Assembly: GCA_023846275.1 (NCBI GenBank) | Contig: CM043875.1 | Location: forward strand, 41,322,633-41,386,632 | DNA from: Vanilla planifolia | Lineage: Eukaryota; Streptophyta; Magnoliopsida; Asparagales; Orchidaceae | DNA length: 64,000 nucleotides | Direction: 5' to 3' | Shown: one piece after another, positions 13,401 through 23,930 of the stretch | Numbering within the stretch: position 1 is the first letter of the stretch | How the letters are laid out: every line of letters starts with the position of its first letter | Made by a program: the position numbers and the translations under genes | The notes under the pieces: model-generated | What the model saw: the letters and a program-made list of their open reading frames with translations, nothing else | Databases searched by the model: none | What the model was told of the DNA's origin: nothing

Positions 13401-15229
13401 AAAAGGATTTGGCATCTTTAATCTTGCTTACACATTTTCTATTCTTGATTCTATTGTCCCCTCAATTAACATTATTCCCAATGAGTTGGAAATAATGTTT
13501 TTTACAATTTCCAAAAATAATTTTTTTGGACAAAGCATCTTATGGTTTGTTAATTTTTTTGAGATTCAGTCATAACAATTGGATCAACTAAAACTACCAT
13601 TTGACCCAGACCCCATTGCAAGTGGGACGTTATTTTTAAAATATAAAAAATTACAAAATAAAATTTGATTTATTTTTGTTTTTCAGGAATTACATAACTA
13701 AGATCATATGCAACACCCAAATCTTGGAAGTGAGCCCCATGTTTTAAAAAAATAAAAAAAAAAATCTTAACGGTTCCAAACTCCTACAATTTTTATGATT
13801 TTAGTCTATTCTTTTCTAAAAAAATAATATCAAACTTTATATTTTAATTATATTTTCCAAACTTTATCATATTCTTACTAGACATTCTAATTTCATTATC
13901 TTGTAATCTCATTTCGATCTACTCACAATTGCCAAAAACAAATGAGACATAATTGATGATTATGAATGAGTTATCATTCTCTTTACTAGTTGTGGGCTAG
14001 TGTTTTGGTATCTTTTTTATATCAAAGATTCCCTCTCAAGTACTTAAGAGTCACCTGGACAATAAAAGATCGAACATGCCATTTTTTTCATCTAACAAAA
14101 AGAATTTGTAAACAAGCTTTGCCATTAGATTTTTGGCATAAAGAACCTCTCATTTTTACGTTCTCAGTTTACGAGGTGCATCAGAGCGTGGCAGTAAGCA
14201 GTTTATTCATGCGGTAAAATGAAGCCCAATGCTAAACATGAAAGCAACATTTGTAGAGTGTTGCAGACGTCCTATGGTGGTCCAGTGCCTAAAATACCTC
14301 TTTACTTGTAGCAAGAAGCCAGGCCTATGGTGTACCCATCCCGCCCCAATGCTGAGTTAATAAAGTATTCTCCTCTCTACAGAAGAGGACAAATGGAGAC
14401 CAGCGATACGATCTCCTTTACTATTTCAAAATCTAAAATTCTTAGAGCTCAATCCCTAAAATGGTCATCAATTGAATCGAAGCTCATAAACAATCAATAC
14501 GAAATGGAAGATTGGAGCAATTAAAGAGAGGAGACTAACCATGAACTGATCGAGCTCCTTGTCGTCGCCGGCAAGCATCTGCGAAGCAGGGCTGCCTCCG
14601 AGTAAGGAATACTTAGCGATGACGTGCTGCGACTGCGCAAGCTGGGCGTCGATCCGCGGCAGCTGGTCCACCGGCGTAGCGATTCGCAGGCAAGCCACGT
14701 GCGCCGACAACAGCTGCTCGTAGAGCGGGTGCGCGAGCATCTCTGCCTTGTACCTCGCGTTCCTCCACGTCCCCTCCACCGCCGGAGGCTGCTCCCTTCC
14801 TCCGTTGCCTCTGTCGGCGACAGCATCCCCGTTGACAGCATCTGGATCCGACATCACCGGTGCGATCATCGAGTCGTTTGCGTTGTGAGGGAGCCAGCGA
14901 CCGTTCGATGAGGCGGCGGCGGCGGCAGCGACGGTGGGGGATGTGGAGGCGTTGGACGCTGTCTGAAGATGGAGGAAGCATCCGTCGGAGAAGTGGTGGT
15001 GTGCTGGGGAACGGAGGAGGGAGCTGTTAAGCCACGTGCGGTCCCGGAAGGCGGGAGACGTTGAGGAAGACGACGGCGGGTTCCCTACCGCGGGGATTGG
15101 GCGAGGAACGAGATGGTCATGCGTGGGAATGGAACGGATAACGGCGTTCGGGTGATCGCCCATCTGGTGTTCGGCGTATTGTGGCAACGGCGTCATCTCC
15201 TCCTGCGTCAGGTGATTGTGGTACGCCAT
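1498..15229 (-). CDS. Class II KNOX (TALE) homeobox transcription factor, KNAT3-like; six coding exons
   Basis: The product is a nuclear TALE homeodomain transcription factor; class II KNOX proteins act in differentiation and partner BELL homeodomain proteins. Coding exons read on the minus strand: 15229-14540, 12497-12377, 6822-6632, 6565-6434, 1748-1607 and 1517-1498. All introns are GT-AG, the phases agree, and the total is 431 codons, about the length of Arabidopsis KNAT3. Domains: a variable N-terminus with an alanine run; KNOX1 about 154-198 ([20 protein letters not shown]); KNOX2 about 222-271 ([20 protein letters not shown]); an acidic linker; ELK about 326-347; homeodomain about 348-410 with the TALE PYP at 375-377 and recognition helix [10 protein letters not shown]. 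Introns 1, 2 and 4 are about 2.0, 5.6 and 4.7 kb; introns 3 and 5 are 66 and 89 bp. The class is certain from the domain sequences. The exact symbol is not assigned, and the last few residues depend on the exon 5 donor. Confidence 0.93.
2511..2745 (+). repeat. Left copy of a 235-bp segment, direct repeat of 5063-5295
   Basis: Both copies share long runs such as atatctttatgaatatacat and end near aaaagaagtatgt. They are probably LTR-derived, bracketing the gypsy-like fossil. Confidence 0.7.
5063..5295 (+). repeat. Right copy of the 235-bp segment found at 2511-2745
   Basis: Same orientation as the left copy and about 80% identical by eye, with small indels. It directly follows the second copy of the neighbouring 140-bp segment (4886-5030), which is the reverse of the left-side order. 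Confidence 0.7.
5300..6307 (+). mobile_element. Ty1/copia retroelement 3' remnant with a probable 3' LTR
   Basis: The stretch 5.5-6.03 kb carries the recognisable end of a copia polyprotein (RNase H region, ending near a LRELLGV-like tail). A candidate 3' LTR at 6056-6307 follows at once. It begins TGTCTATTAAA, ends TCCAACA, and contains a TATATAAAG-type TATA box and an AATAAA-type signal. The 5' part is missing and the coding region is broken. It lies in KNOX intron 4, antisense to the gene, and its end is about 126 bp from the exon 4 donor. Confidence 0.75.
6056..6307 (+). repeat. Candidate copia 3' LTR
   Basis: A TG...CA-bounded 252-bp unit directly after the copia coding remnant, with ctatataaag at about 6245-6254 and gaaataaata near 6284. 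No matching 5' LTR was seen in the window, so both boundaries are inferred. Confidence 0.55.
6823..12376. other. KNOX intron 2 (5.55 kb), AT-rich, no recognisable gene
   Basis: The intron is bounded by the exon 2 donor and the exon 3 acceptor on the minus strand. It holds a TTA trinucleotide run (8470-8493), a short perfect stem-loop (9824-9846) and anonymous sequence that may be decayed transposons (for example 9.8-12.2 kb). Short open frames here, such as those at 11179 and 11958, resemble no family I recognise. Confidence 0.6.
8470..8493. repeat. (TTA)n microsatellite
   Basis: About eight uninterrupted TTA/TAT units inside KNOX intron 2. Confidence 0.9.
12498..14539. other. KNOX intron 1 (2.04 kb)
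   Basis: The intron runs between the donor after DQFM (exon 1) and the acceptor ttgtccag before exon 2. It is AT-rich with no recognisable gene or element. Its position between the KNOX1 and KNOX2 halves fits the reading frame exactly (phase 0). Confidence 0.7.
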
Positions 15230-15318
15230 ATCCTCTCATCACATCTGTTCTCACCAATAATCGTCACTCTTCCAACCCTTAACAGTACTGGAAGGACCAC
15301 AGAGGGAGAACCAGAGCA

Positions 15319-15352
<34 letters not shown>

Positions 15353-15361
15353 GGAGAGAGA
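15319..15361 (-). repeat. GA/CT microsatellite in the KNOX 5' leader
   Basis: A 43-bp, nearly pure GA run on the plus strand, read as CT in the KNOX transcript, lies about 90-130 bp before the ATG. GA/CT tracts in plant leaders are known binding targets of BASIC PENTACYSTEINE proteins, which regulate some KNOX genes. Any role here is inference. Confidence 0.85.
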
Positions 15362-15437
15362 CCCCTGAGGACGTTGAAGCTTGTAAGCACTGAGGCGCGA
15401 AGCGGGGACCAGAGAGAGGGGAGAGGATTTTATGAGA

Positions 15438-15447
15438 TTATATAATG
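15438..15447 (-). promoter_or_regulatory. Putative TATA box of the KNOX gene
   Basis: The minus strand reads cattatataatc here, about 210 bp upstream of the KNOX ATG. This would place the transcription start near 15410 with the CT tract in the 5' leader. The match is good, but the region is AT-rich, so it is not certain. Confidence 0.45.
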
Positions 15448-15863
15448 TAATTATTTACCATTTAATAATTCGTATTGTTGGGGTTGTTTAGGTAAAAATC
15501 TACGGCCGGCGGCTGGCCTCGGTCCGGTTCGGAGAGAAACATCGAATTCGGCTCTCGAATAATAATGCGCGGGAATAAAACTAACTAAACAATAATCACT
15601 CATCACTCAAAACTAGTTTATAAAAATATCTGCAATATAGAAATGTCTTGGAAGAAAAATAGTTGTCATGTATATTTACGTTTTTTTTTTTTAATTTAGA
15701 GTTATAGTTTATCCATTCCATTTTATTGTTTTGACCTTAATTTGATCAAATTCTAAAAAAGAACTTCAATTTTTTTGATTTAATTTGATTTTTAAATAAT
15801 ATTTAAATTTTTTATTTGGTTTGATTTTTTATATTGATTGGTTCAACTTGACTAAAATTATTT

Positions 15864-17330
15864 GATGATCATTGTTTTGTACAACTTATGTGATAATATA
15901 TGAAAATATTAAAAATATAAACTATTATATTTTAATAAAATATAATACATAATATATATGATTTATTATAAAGTCAAAACTATACGATAGATTGATATAG
16001 ATAAGATAAAATATATGAAATTTGTAATATATTATATTATATGTTCAAAAATATTTATAAAATAGTTATATTTTGTATAATTAAGTTTTTTCAACTATTT
16101 GTTTTTAATGTTTGTTATTATTTTTAAAATCATATCTCATTATAAATAATTATAATAGAATATACATATATAACATATATTAAAATATAATCTATTTTTT
16201 ATATAATATAATCTCCAATATCTCAAATACTTGGTATAGTAAGAAAATATATTTATATTTGAATATTGTTATATGAAATGACATTAGAAAATTAATTTAT
16301 ATAAATTTTATAAGATGCATGACTTTATTATATATTTTTATTAATGTATAAATTTTATAGGTATAATCCATAGGTTAAGCAATATTATATTTTTTATGAC
16401 GCTGCTATGTAATATATAATGTTATTCAATCAAATTATATATTTAAATTATAATATATAATATAATTTAAATTTTAGATGCCGACACTTTATCTCCCATC
16501 TTATTAGTAATAATGACTTAACTTATGAACTTTAATGATTGAAAATAAGCATATTTGGTCAACATCATCAATCAAATAAGTGATAATGTCAATTATATGT
16601 GTGAGTCTTATGTGGTTGACATAATTTGTCTAAAAGTTGATGATCATTATTTATATAACTTGTGTGATAATATGCCAAAATGTTAAAAATATAAAATATT
16701 ATATATTAATAAAAGATAATATATAATATTTATGATTTATCATAAAATAAAAAATACATAATACTTTGATATAGATAAGATAAAACATGCGATATTTATC
16801 ACATATTATATTATGTGTTTAAAAATATTTATAAACTAGTTATATATTATATCATTAAGTTTTCTCAACTACCGCTTGCTTCTAATGTTAGTTGTTATTT
16901 TTAAAACCACACCTCGGAGTAAACAATTTTTAATAGAATGTTTATAATATATATAAATACATATTAAAAATATATTTCTAATTTTCAATATTTTAGATAT
17001 TTGATATATTAAGAAAAAATATTTATATTTGAATATTTTTACATGAAATAATATTAAAAATTTAATTTAAACAAATTTTATAAGATGTATGCTTCTACTA
17101 CATATTTTATTAATGTATAAATTCTATAGGTATAATCCATATGCTAAGAAATACTATATTTTTTTATTATGTTATTATAAACTACGTAATGTTGTGTAAT
17201 TATATTATATATTTTAATTTTACTATATAATATAGTTTAACTGATGACACATTATCTCCCATCTTATAAGCAACAATGCCTCAACTTATAAATTTTTTAA
17301 TCTTAAGTTTAGTTATTTTAATAATTTTAT
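15864..17330 (+). repeat. Two-copy tandem direct repeat, period about 775 bp
   Basis: Copy 1 starts at 15864 (gatgatcattg) and copy 2 at 16639 (gatgatcatta). Collinear blocks run through both: gatatagataagataaaa, a ggtataatccata segment, and ttatctcccatcttat near 16490 and 17262. Copies are about 75-80% identical by eye and extremely AT-rich. There is no coding sequence. It could be an old tandem duplication, a short satellite remnant, or two LTR-like units; the family is not recognised. Confidence 0.8.
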
Positions 17331-19518
17331 ACACTCTAGAAAATTACATGTGTGACAAATGCTTAGTATCAATTATTACACCAACATAATGGTAAAAATG
17401 TCTTTATTGCCTTAATTATCATCACCATTAGCTCTACAAAACTATATCAAGGTAATATTTTTCTTCTTTTTGTAGTCACGTATTAGTTTAGCAGATTTTG
17501 TACATAAAAGTTAAGATTGTGATTTCATGTTCATAAATTAAAAATCTTTTATTCTATTTATGATGTGAGACTATTTATTTATATAACTAATTATCTAAAA
17601 GTTTATTAAGAGTCACTATTTATCTTATTTCTCGATTTAAGATATCATTTAATAATTATTTTATGATAGTTTAAATTTTTAATTTTGTATAATATGTTAA
17701 ATTGATGCATTTGAATACGTAATATTGGTATTTTAATATATACAAATATATTGAATTTTTTATAGGTCTATTTAAATTGGTTAATTTTAGTCACATCTCG
17801 ATGTATGTGTCAAAATATTTTTGAATATATCATTGAAAAGAATTATTCATAAGAAATTTATAAGTATAATTTTTTTAATTTTTTAAATTCAATTAAAATT
17901 GTTGTAATTTTTCTTAAGTTAAATAACAATTAAAAATTTTCTTATTTAAAAGAAAGGCAATAAACTTATAATACTAAGGGTAAGTTGCTTATTTATCCTT
18001 CGTTGCTATCTTAATTAAGCTACTAGAGATAAGGATCTAATGGTTGTTGTTGCTTGCTTGGGAATCCAACTACGAGGAGATGAGAGGAAATGGAGGAGAA
18101 AGAGAATCTAGGGTTATGGCTTGAGCTTAAGAAGAAGATAAAGGTAAAAGTGATAACTTCTCTTTTTCTTTAGATCAAGAAAACATTCTAAAGGAGGCTA
18201 GCAATCTTTCGAAGAACCACTAAAATGAATTAAAGCCAAGGAAGTAAGACTACAAACAGAACATTATGACATCTCAAGTTTTAAAAAGAAAACATTACTT
18301 TTCAAAAAGCTAATCTTGAAAAGCTATTATGAACTAAAATTTCCCAAATCCCTCAACTCTCTTTCTTTCATAGACAATTGGTTTACACTAATTATTACTC
18401 TTTAAGGAAAACGAGTTAAGCTTAGGGGGCCACAATAATGACTTCATTGCCACTATACCATTTTCTTAAAAACAAATTTAGAATATAGTCTAAAGCTTTG
18501 TAATGCCAATTTTAGCTTATCAATTAGCTTAAAGAAGATAGAGAGAGAGCAAGAAAAGCCTGTGAGAGAGAAATGTAGATCTTTATTTGGACACCATGAA
18601 ATTGTTGTCAATGAAGAAATGGAGATCTACAAAAAATGAGGTAAAAATTTATATTATTTTGATTTAAATTGCCTCGGAGTTTGTAAAAAAGGCTATTTTC
18701 TATTAAGAGAAGAAAAACGGGAGGACAATAAAGAGTAAGCACGTTGGGTTAAATAATAAAAAATAAAAGATAATGAATTCTGTTGGGTCAATTGGTCATA
18801 CCTAAGCTAATTGAGGCTAAACATGAGGCTTATATTTATAAATTCACATTAAGTAAAGATGAACTAAAGTTTAGATAATATAACTGTTTACTTAATATAT
18901 TATCATAGATACAGTTATTAAGTTTATGATAAATTCACCATCCTATTATTAATATTTTTTTAGTTACACTTATTAAGGATAGCCCCAAATTACAAAAGTT
19001 TGAGTGAAAAATATGTAAGAACAAATGAATAAAAATATTGATGTACTACTACAAACCAATTTATCTTATTATTTAAATAAAGTTGTCATTTAAGAAAAGT
19101 TTTATGTGTGATAATGATAAGTCATTAATAGTAAGTGATGAATCATAATCAAAAAATTATAAAAAATGGGGCCATCATAGAATGTTAAGCAGAACCTTTG
19201 AATTAGTTGTAGCATGAAGAAGCCTAGTAAAGTATGGTGTTGATTAAGTTTTTTGTAAGATTTTTTCTCTCATTTTGCTCTAATTGAATTAAGCATAGAA
19301 AACTTGATTTCAAAAGCATAAATTTAGAGCATGATCATTGATTGAAATATAAAATTTTCTCTAAAATATCCTTCAAGTTGTTAAATATGTTATTAATTCT
19401 TGAATAGTCCCCAATTTATGTTTAGCTTGAAATGAATTTGAGATTCAAATCATAATAAGCAAAATAACTTTAGTAGCTTCCATTTCATAAATTGTGCATA
19501 ACATATCAAAATTTGATA
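17331..19518. other. AT-rich intergenic DNA, nothing recognised
   Basis: No long frame, RNA gene or identifiable transposon. A slightly less AT-rich patch at 17.99-18.65 kb, containing cgaggagatgagaggaaatgg near 18.07 kb, gives no meaningful protein. Confidence 0.5.
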
Positions 19519-19542
19519 TATAATTCATTAAAATTTGACATA
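19519..19542 (+). repeat. 24-bp direct repeat, left flank of the plastid insert
   Basis: The sequence tataattcatta followed by aaatttgacata is identical to 20292-20315. It lies directly against the plastid insert. Confidence 0.9.
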
Positions 19543-20096
19543 GATAAAGCAATTCCTTCTGTCGTGTATCCTCGATTGATGCAGCCTTAGATTCTTCAAT
19601 TATCCATCCATTTTAGTATTGAGTGAAAGGTTACATCTATAGGTTCTATATTGGAGGTAAGTACTACTTCATTAATACTAATAACCAATAGGTTACATCA
19701 GGGAAAAAGCACTACACTTAGGAATCAACAACAGGAAAACTTTGTTATAAATAACCCCTTTCCTTATCTGTATCGGGACGAAACAGAATGGTTGGAAAAA
19801 CAAAGATCCATCTCATTTGTACTTTGGATATTTGTATAACCATCAAAGTTGTTGAAGTGACTAATTCATGGAAATCGTAAGCGTTGAGTACAAAGAAATT
19901 GTTGGAGTTACCATTTCTATCTAGCAATAAGATAGTTGATGTTAAGAAAAACCTCTTGGGGGGAGGCTGGCTAGAAATTTCTTGTAAAAATACCAGCTCC
20001 CATCAGTTCATAACAAGAATAGTGAAATTTTGATTACATGAATTATTACCCTAACCTAAGTACTATGCTATGCAAAGAAGGGGGTACAGAAGGGAG

Positions 20097-20130
20097 GAGT
20101 CGTATGAGGTGAAAATCTCACGTACAGTTT
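20097..20130 (+). other. Group II intron domain V relic
   Basis: The 34-nt stretch has the domain V pattern, with stems gtatgagg/tctcacgtac closed by gaaa. It starts GAGT where the family has GAGC. It is a decayed copy inside the plastid insert and is not expected to work. Confidence 0.8.
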
Positions 20131-20169
20131 TGAAACGGAGATTCTTTTACTAAAATGAACGACCGTAAC

Positions 20170-20290
20170 GGATGTCGGCTCAATTCAAAGGAAATTATGC
20201 GGATGCTTTACAGAATTATTATGAAGGTACACGACCAGAAATTGATCCCTATGATCGAAGTTATATACTCTATAACATAGGTCTTATACT
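20170..20290 (+). pseudogene. ycf3: ycf3 exon 2 fragment (photosystem I assembly protein), nuclear plastid copy
   Basis: The reading frame begins S-A-Q-F and continues through [13 protein letters not shown] and [17 protein letters not shown], the first tetratricopeptide repeat of plastid Ycf3, an assembly factor for photosystem I. Only about 40 codons are present; the exon stops after YNIGLI, where the insert ends. Differences from the usual plastid protein (F for S/P after AQ, G for A after YYE) fit a drifting nuclear pseudogene. It has no start region and no expression is expected. Confidence 0.85.
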
Positions 20291-20291
20291 C

Positions 20292-20315
20292 TATAATTCA
20301 TTAAAATTTGACATA
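20292..20315 (+). repeat. 24-bp direct repeat, right flank of the plastid insert
   Basis: A perfect copy of 19519-19542 in the same orientation, abutting the end of the ycf3 sequence. This is best explained as host DNA duplicated during repair of a staggered break. Confidence 0.9.
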
Positions 20316-22600
20316 CATATTGTTGAATAGACTTATTATACATGAGAATAGAGAAATATAAAAAATAAAAAAAGTAAAATAATGAATAAGAAATTGGGGG
20401 TTTTAGCAAGATAAGTGAAGTATGAAAAAACATAATAAAAAAATGATAGGAAGCTTGAATAAAAAAAACGTTGGAAGGTTAACCGCACGTTACCAGGTTC
20501 CTTAAGAAAGGTTCCCATGTTGGATAAAGAAGGGAAATGAGAATCTAACATGGTTTTGTCATTATTTCCCAAACACCACTATAATATTCCTCTACCACCA
20601 ACTAAAAGAGGAGAAACAAAAGCTAATGAGAAGACCTTTATATGTCTTTCAACCTCGTCACCTAGGATCTTTTGCATTCGAGCTACCTCTCAAAGATGGA
20701 ATCTTCACATCCATGATTCCCTAGTTCAATAAAAGCCTTGGCCAACTTTTCTCCTTTGCTGTCAAAAGCAATCTTGTATCTTCACCACTTTCCTAGCTGT
20801 ATAATACTGTCTCCCACTTTTTCACTTTCTTTTTCTGTGAAATACCCTTCATCTTCTTGAGAGCTGACAATGTTGATCGAGTTTAATAGGGATTTCAAAT
20901 GATGTTTGACTACAACATTTCAAAAGCTACTTGCATGACCTTAAGGAAAGCTTGGAAGCAATCGAACCACATCAATCCATATTTACTCACATCAATCTGC
21001 ATCGACATGGATTGACTCAATCGACCAACACCGACACACTCCATCTGCATCGACCCACAAAGACACCACCACCCTTGTCAACTTGGTTGACTCGTGCTGA
21101 CACATGCCACCCACGTTGACTCATGCTGACCTCACCAATTTGTGCTGACATGTTCCTACATACTCTAACCCACTATGACTTTGCATTAACCCATGTCTAC
21201 TTGAGTCAACCTGCATTGGCTTAAGCTCATTTGAGACCGCAGCGCACTCATGTTGAGACATCTTTCAATAAAATCACATACCCACAACAACTCAAATTAA
21301 AGTCTCTCAACCAAAATCTCACTGCACTATGCTAATTCGCGTCGAAGTGTGCTCTAATCCTCTCTTAAACATATTTGAAAACTTTGCCAGATCAAGCTTA
21401 TTTATCTTTGTCCTAAGTAAGTTTTTATTTAAATTTTTTAAACCCCTTTTTTGCATCAATAATATATAATTATAAATATTTTATGCTTAGAACAGTAAAC
21501 AAATTATGACAAATTATACATTATTTGCTTGTATAAGAAATTAAAAACAAAAAGATGATAAAAGAATCATCTCAAATAAATGATATAAGTAAACAAAAAT
21601 AACTACATATTAGTAATTATTATTATGTACTTCTAAAATTCATTGATTTGGGTATGATAATACTACATCACATTATTACTTGAAATAAAAACGTATTAAT
21701 GAATATAAAAAGTAATGATCATAATGATGAGGCTATATGAGTTTTATGATATATCTTATGATATAAATATATAAAGTGATTTTCCTATGACATTATCTTA
21801 TGGTTATCCAATATAATAAGATGAAACTACTATTACAAAAACTTAGTGAAGAGCCTTAATGATCGAATTGGAATCATATCTCATTCTTAGTCATCACTAA
21901 TACTTTGTGAGGAAAGCTAGTGGAGATGATATGTTTATTGTTAATTAGTTATGATATGCCAAGATGTGAAGTTTAAATATGTGATGATATGAGATCTTAT
22001 AAAGTAAGAATATTAGTTATTAAAGAAATAAGAATCTTATATTTTTAAAAATATAAAAAGATAACAAGGGAAAAAAATGATAAAAATAAGACTTGATAAA
22101 AAATCAAAGTATTACAAGTTGAAAGACATAAATATATATAAAATGAATATGACATATTTATATATAAGTGAAAAGTTTCTGAGTACTTCTAAGTTGTCAT
22201 GCATATTTGTTATTTCTCTTTTATTATTTATGAGTTTTTTCTTATTATTTTCAATCATGTTTTGTTGCTTGTAGCTATCAGTTTATCTATTAAACTTATT
22301 TTGCATATTATTTAATTATATTATAGGTTAAGACAGCTGCACACTGAATAGAAGATCCCAATAGCATGTGACATAATTCTTTTAGAATAAGTGAGTTTAT
22401 GTTGAGCTTTGTGATGAGTTCTGTATGAGATATTCTTATGATTTATGTTCCATATATATCTTGAGTTGTGTGTGGATACTTGTAAATGTGTTTTTATTGT
22501 CATCCTTGCCTAATTGTTTGTTTTGTTTTATACTACTTTTATGTATTATTAGATAGTTAAAAGAGGATTATCTTGGCAAAATAAAACACACTCCTTGTGA
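20316..22600. other. Intergenic DNA with a W-box-like degenerate repeat patch
   Basis: Mostly AT-rich and anonymous. The patch at 20970-21260 is richer in GC and made of degenerate units built on catcgac, ttgactc and tgctgac, with several TTGACT or AGTCAA words. Its short open frame (20931-21119) reflects the repeats, not a gene. Confidence 0.5.
20970..21260. repeat. Degenerate short-period repeats (ttgactc / tgctgac units)
   Basis: Loosely periodic words such as gttgactcatgctgac and cttggttgactcgtgctgac recur about every 15-35 bp. No transposon family is recognised. Confidence 0.5.
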
Positions 22601-23930
22601 TGCAGGATAAATTTAGATTTTTATCAGAATCTATTTTAGAGCTTACAATGTTGAAGACGCTCACTAAATTATTAATGAATGTGAAACGATAGTATGCATT
22701 AATTAGGATTATATGACATATGTGATATTTTAAAATTGTTCAAAGATTAACATCTAAAATTATATTATAAATTATTAAGTAGAGTAAATGAAAGCACTTT
22801 AAGTATTAAATATATAATCTTGTAAAGTGGTTCTTGTGACATCCAATTTTAATATAAAATAAAAAATTTAAAACAAATCCTATGTAGAGTATTTTAATAG
22901 AAAAAATAATTCTAATTTTAAATTACTATATAAAAAATAAAAGTTATTGAAATAGTACATATTTTTTGTGATGATATCTTATAGTTTTATTGGAATTGAC
23001 TTGTGGACCATCAAAAATAGAAAATGGCAATGTGGTGATGAATTGGGTTAGTAAGAAACTTGGTTAAAGAGGTAATAAGATGATAGGATAGGATTTAAAA
23101 CCTTGCTGAAGAGGATGGAGGTTTGGTGATTTAATCAAAAGAGTAAAAAGGCAAGTGAAGACTTACAAGTGTTGATAGAAATAAGAATTTGTTTGGTTAC
23201 TGACTCTCATGAAAGAATATCTCTCATCTTCGATCCTTGTCACTCACAAGGGTTTGATTACCAGCTCTTTTAGTGGAATATCTCTTACATTCGATCATTG
23301 TCTCTCACGAGACGAAGAAAAGTTGAAATCTTTCTAACCAGAATCGAGTGCACACAATTGGCTTACAAAAATGAAAACGCACAAAGAAGATAAAATTTTA
23401 TTTTAGAATTATCCTTTTAATATGGCGAACATCTCTATTCATAAGAATCTAAAAGATTCATTAGTAATTTTTAAAAAAATGAAAAAACCATAAATTTAAA
23501 AGGTACAAAATTATTTAATGTTAAGTAGTTCTCAAACTGTTTGTGTATTTTAGGATTTGGTAATGGTGAAAATGGTAGAGCAAGCAACATGAACAGAGCT
23601 ACATGATTTTCGAGTATGCGTGGGTTGGGCGAAACAATACAGGTCGACGAGGACTGGTGGGTTGGAGTAGGTCACCGCAAGTTAAAGTGGATCGAGTGGG
23701 TCAGAGTTGGTAATGGATTAGCATGGGGCAAAGAAATCGCCTAGGCTCTTGGGCCAATTTGGGTCACATGGGAGCTCGATTTGATTCAAATAGGTGACAA
23801 CAACTACTAATGACAGCGATGATGGTTGCAGAAGATGGCAGATGATGGAAAAACAACAAAAAACTCAAATTTAAGTATGTTTTAATCAATTTTTAACCAA
23901 ATTTTATACCAACAAATTTATGAAACTGGT
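22601..23930 (+). mobile_element. Dispersed repeat copy A, LTR-like, about 1.33 kb
   Basis: It is collinear with 59151-60370 in the same orientation, sharing blocks such as ttttaatagaaaa, aaaataaaaaatttaa and gagaatttgtttgg-like segments. A GC-richer 3' module (23.6-23.85 kb) follows AT-rich sequence. A TGTGACATCC motif at 22835 looks like a possible gypsy LTR start. No coding part is visible. The family is unresolved and the copy looks old. Confidence 0.65.

Larger units (their letters stand above)
19543..20291 (+). other. Nuclear plastid DNA insert (NUPT): ycf3 intron 3' part plus start of the next exon
   Basis: About 750 bp match what I know of the plastid ycf3 locus: the 3' part of its first group II intron, with a recognisable domain V (20097-20130), followed by the first about 120 nt of the next exon. 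Compared with the remembered plastid sequence, several changes are C-to-T or G-to-A, the usual decay of methylated plastid inserts in nuclear DNA. It is surrounded by AT-rich nuclear repeats and bracketed by perfect 24-bp direct repeats, so it is not a plastid contig. The right edge is sharp, just after ataggtcttata; the left edge near 19543 is less certain. Confidence 0.85.

Noticed and set aside
14521-15445. Several overlapping open frames on both strands inside KNOX exon 1 and its leader
   Set aside because: They are shadows of the GC-rich exon. Only the minus-strand frame from 15229 has KNOX domain sequence.
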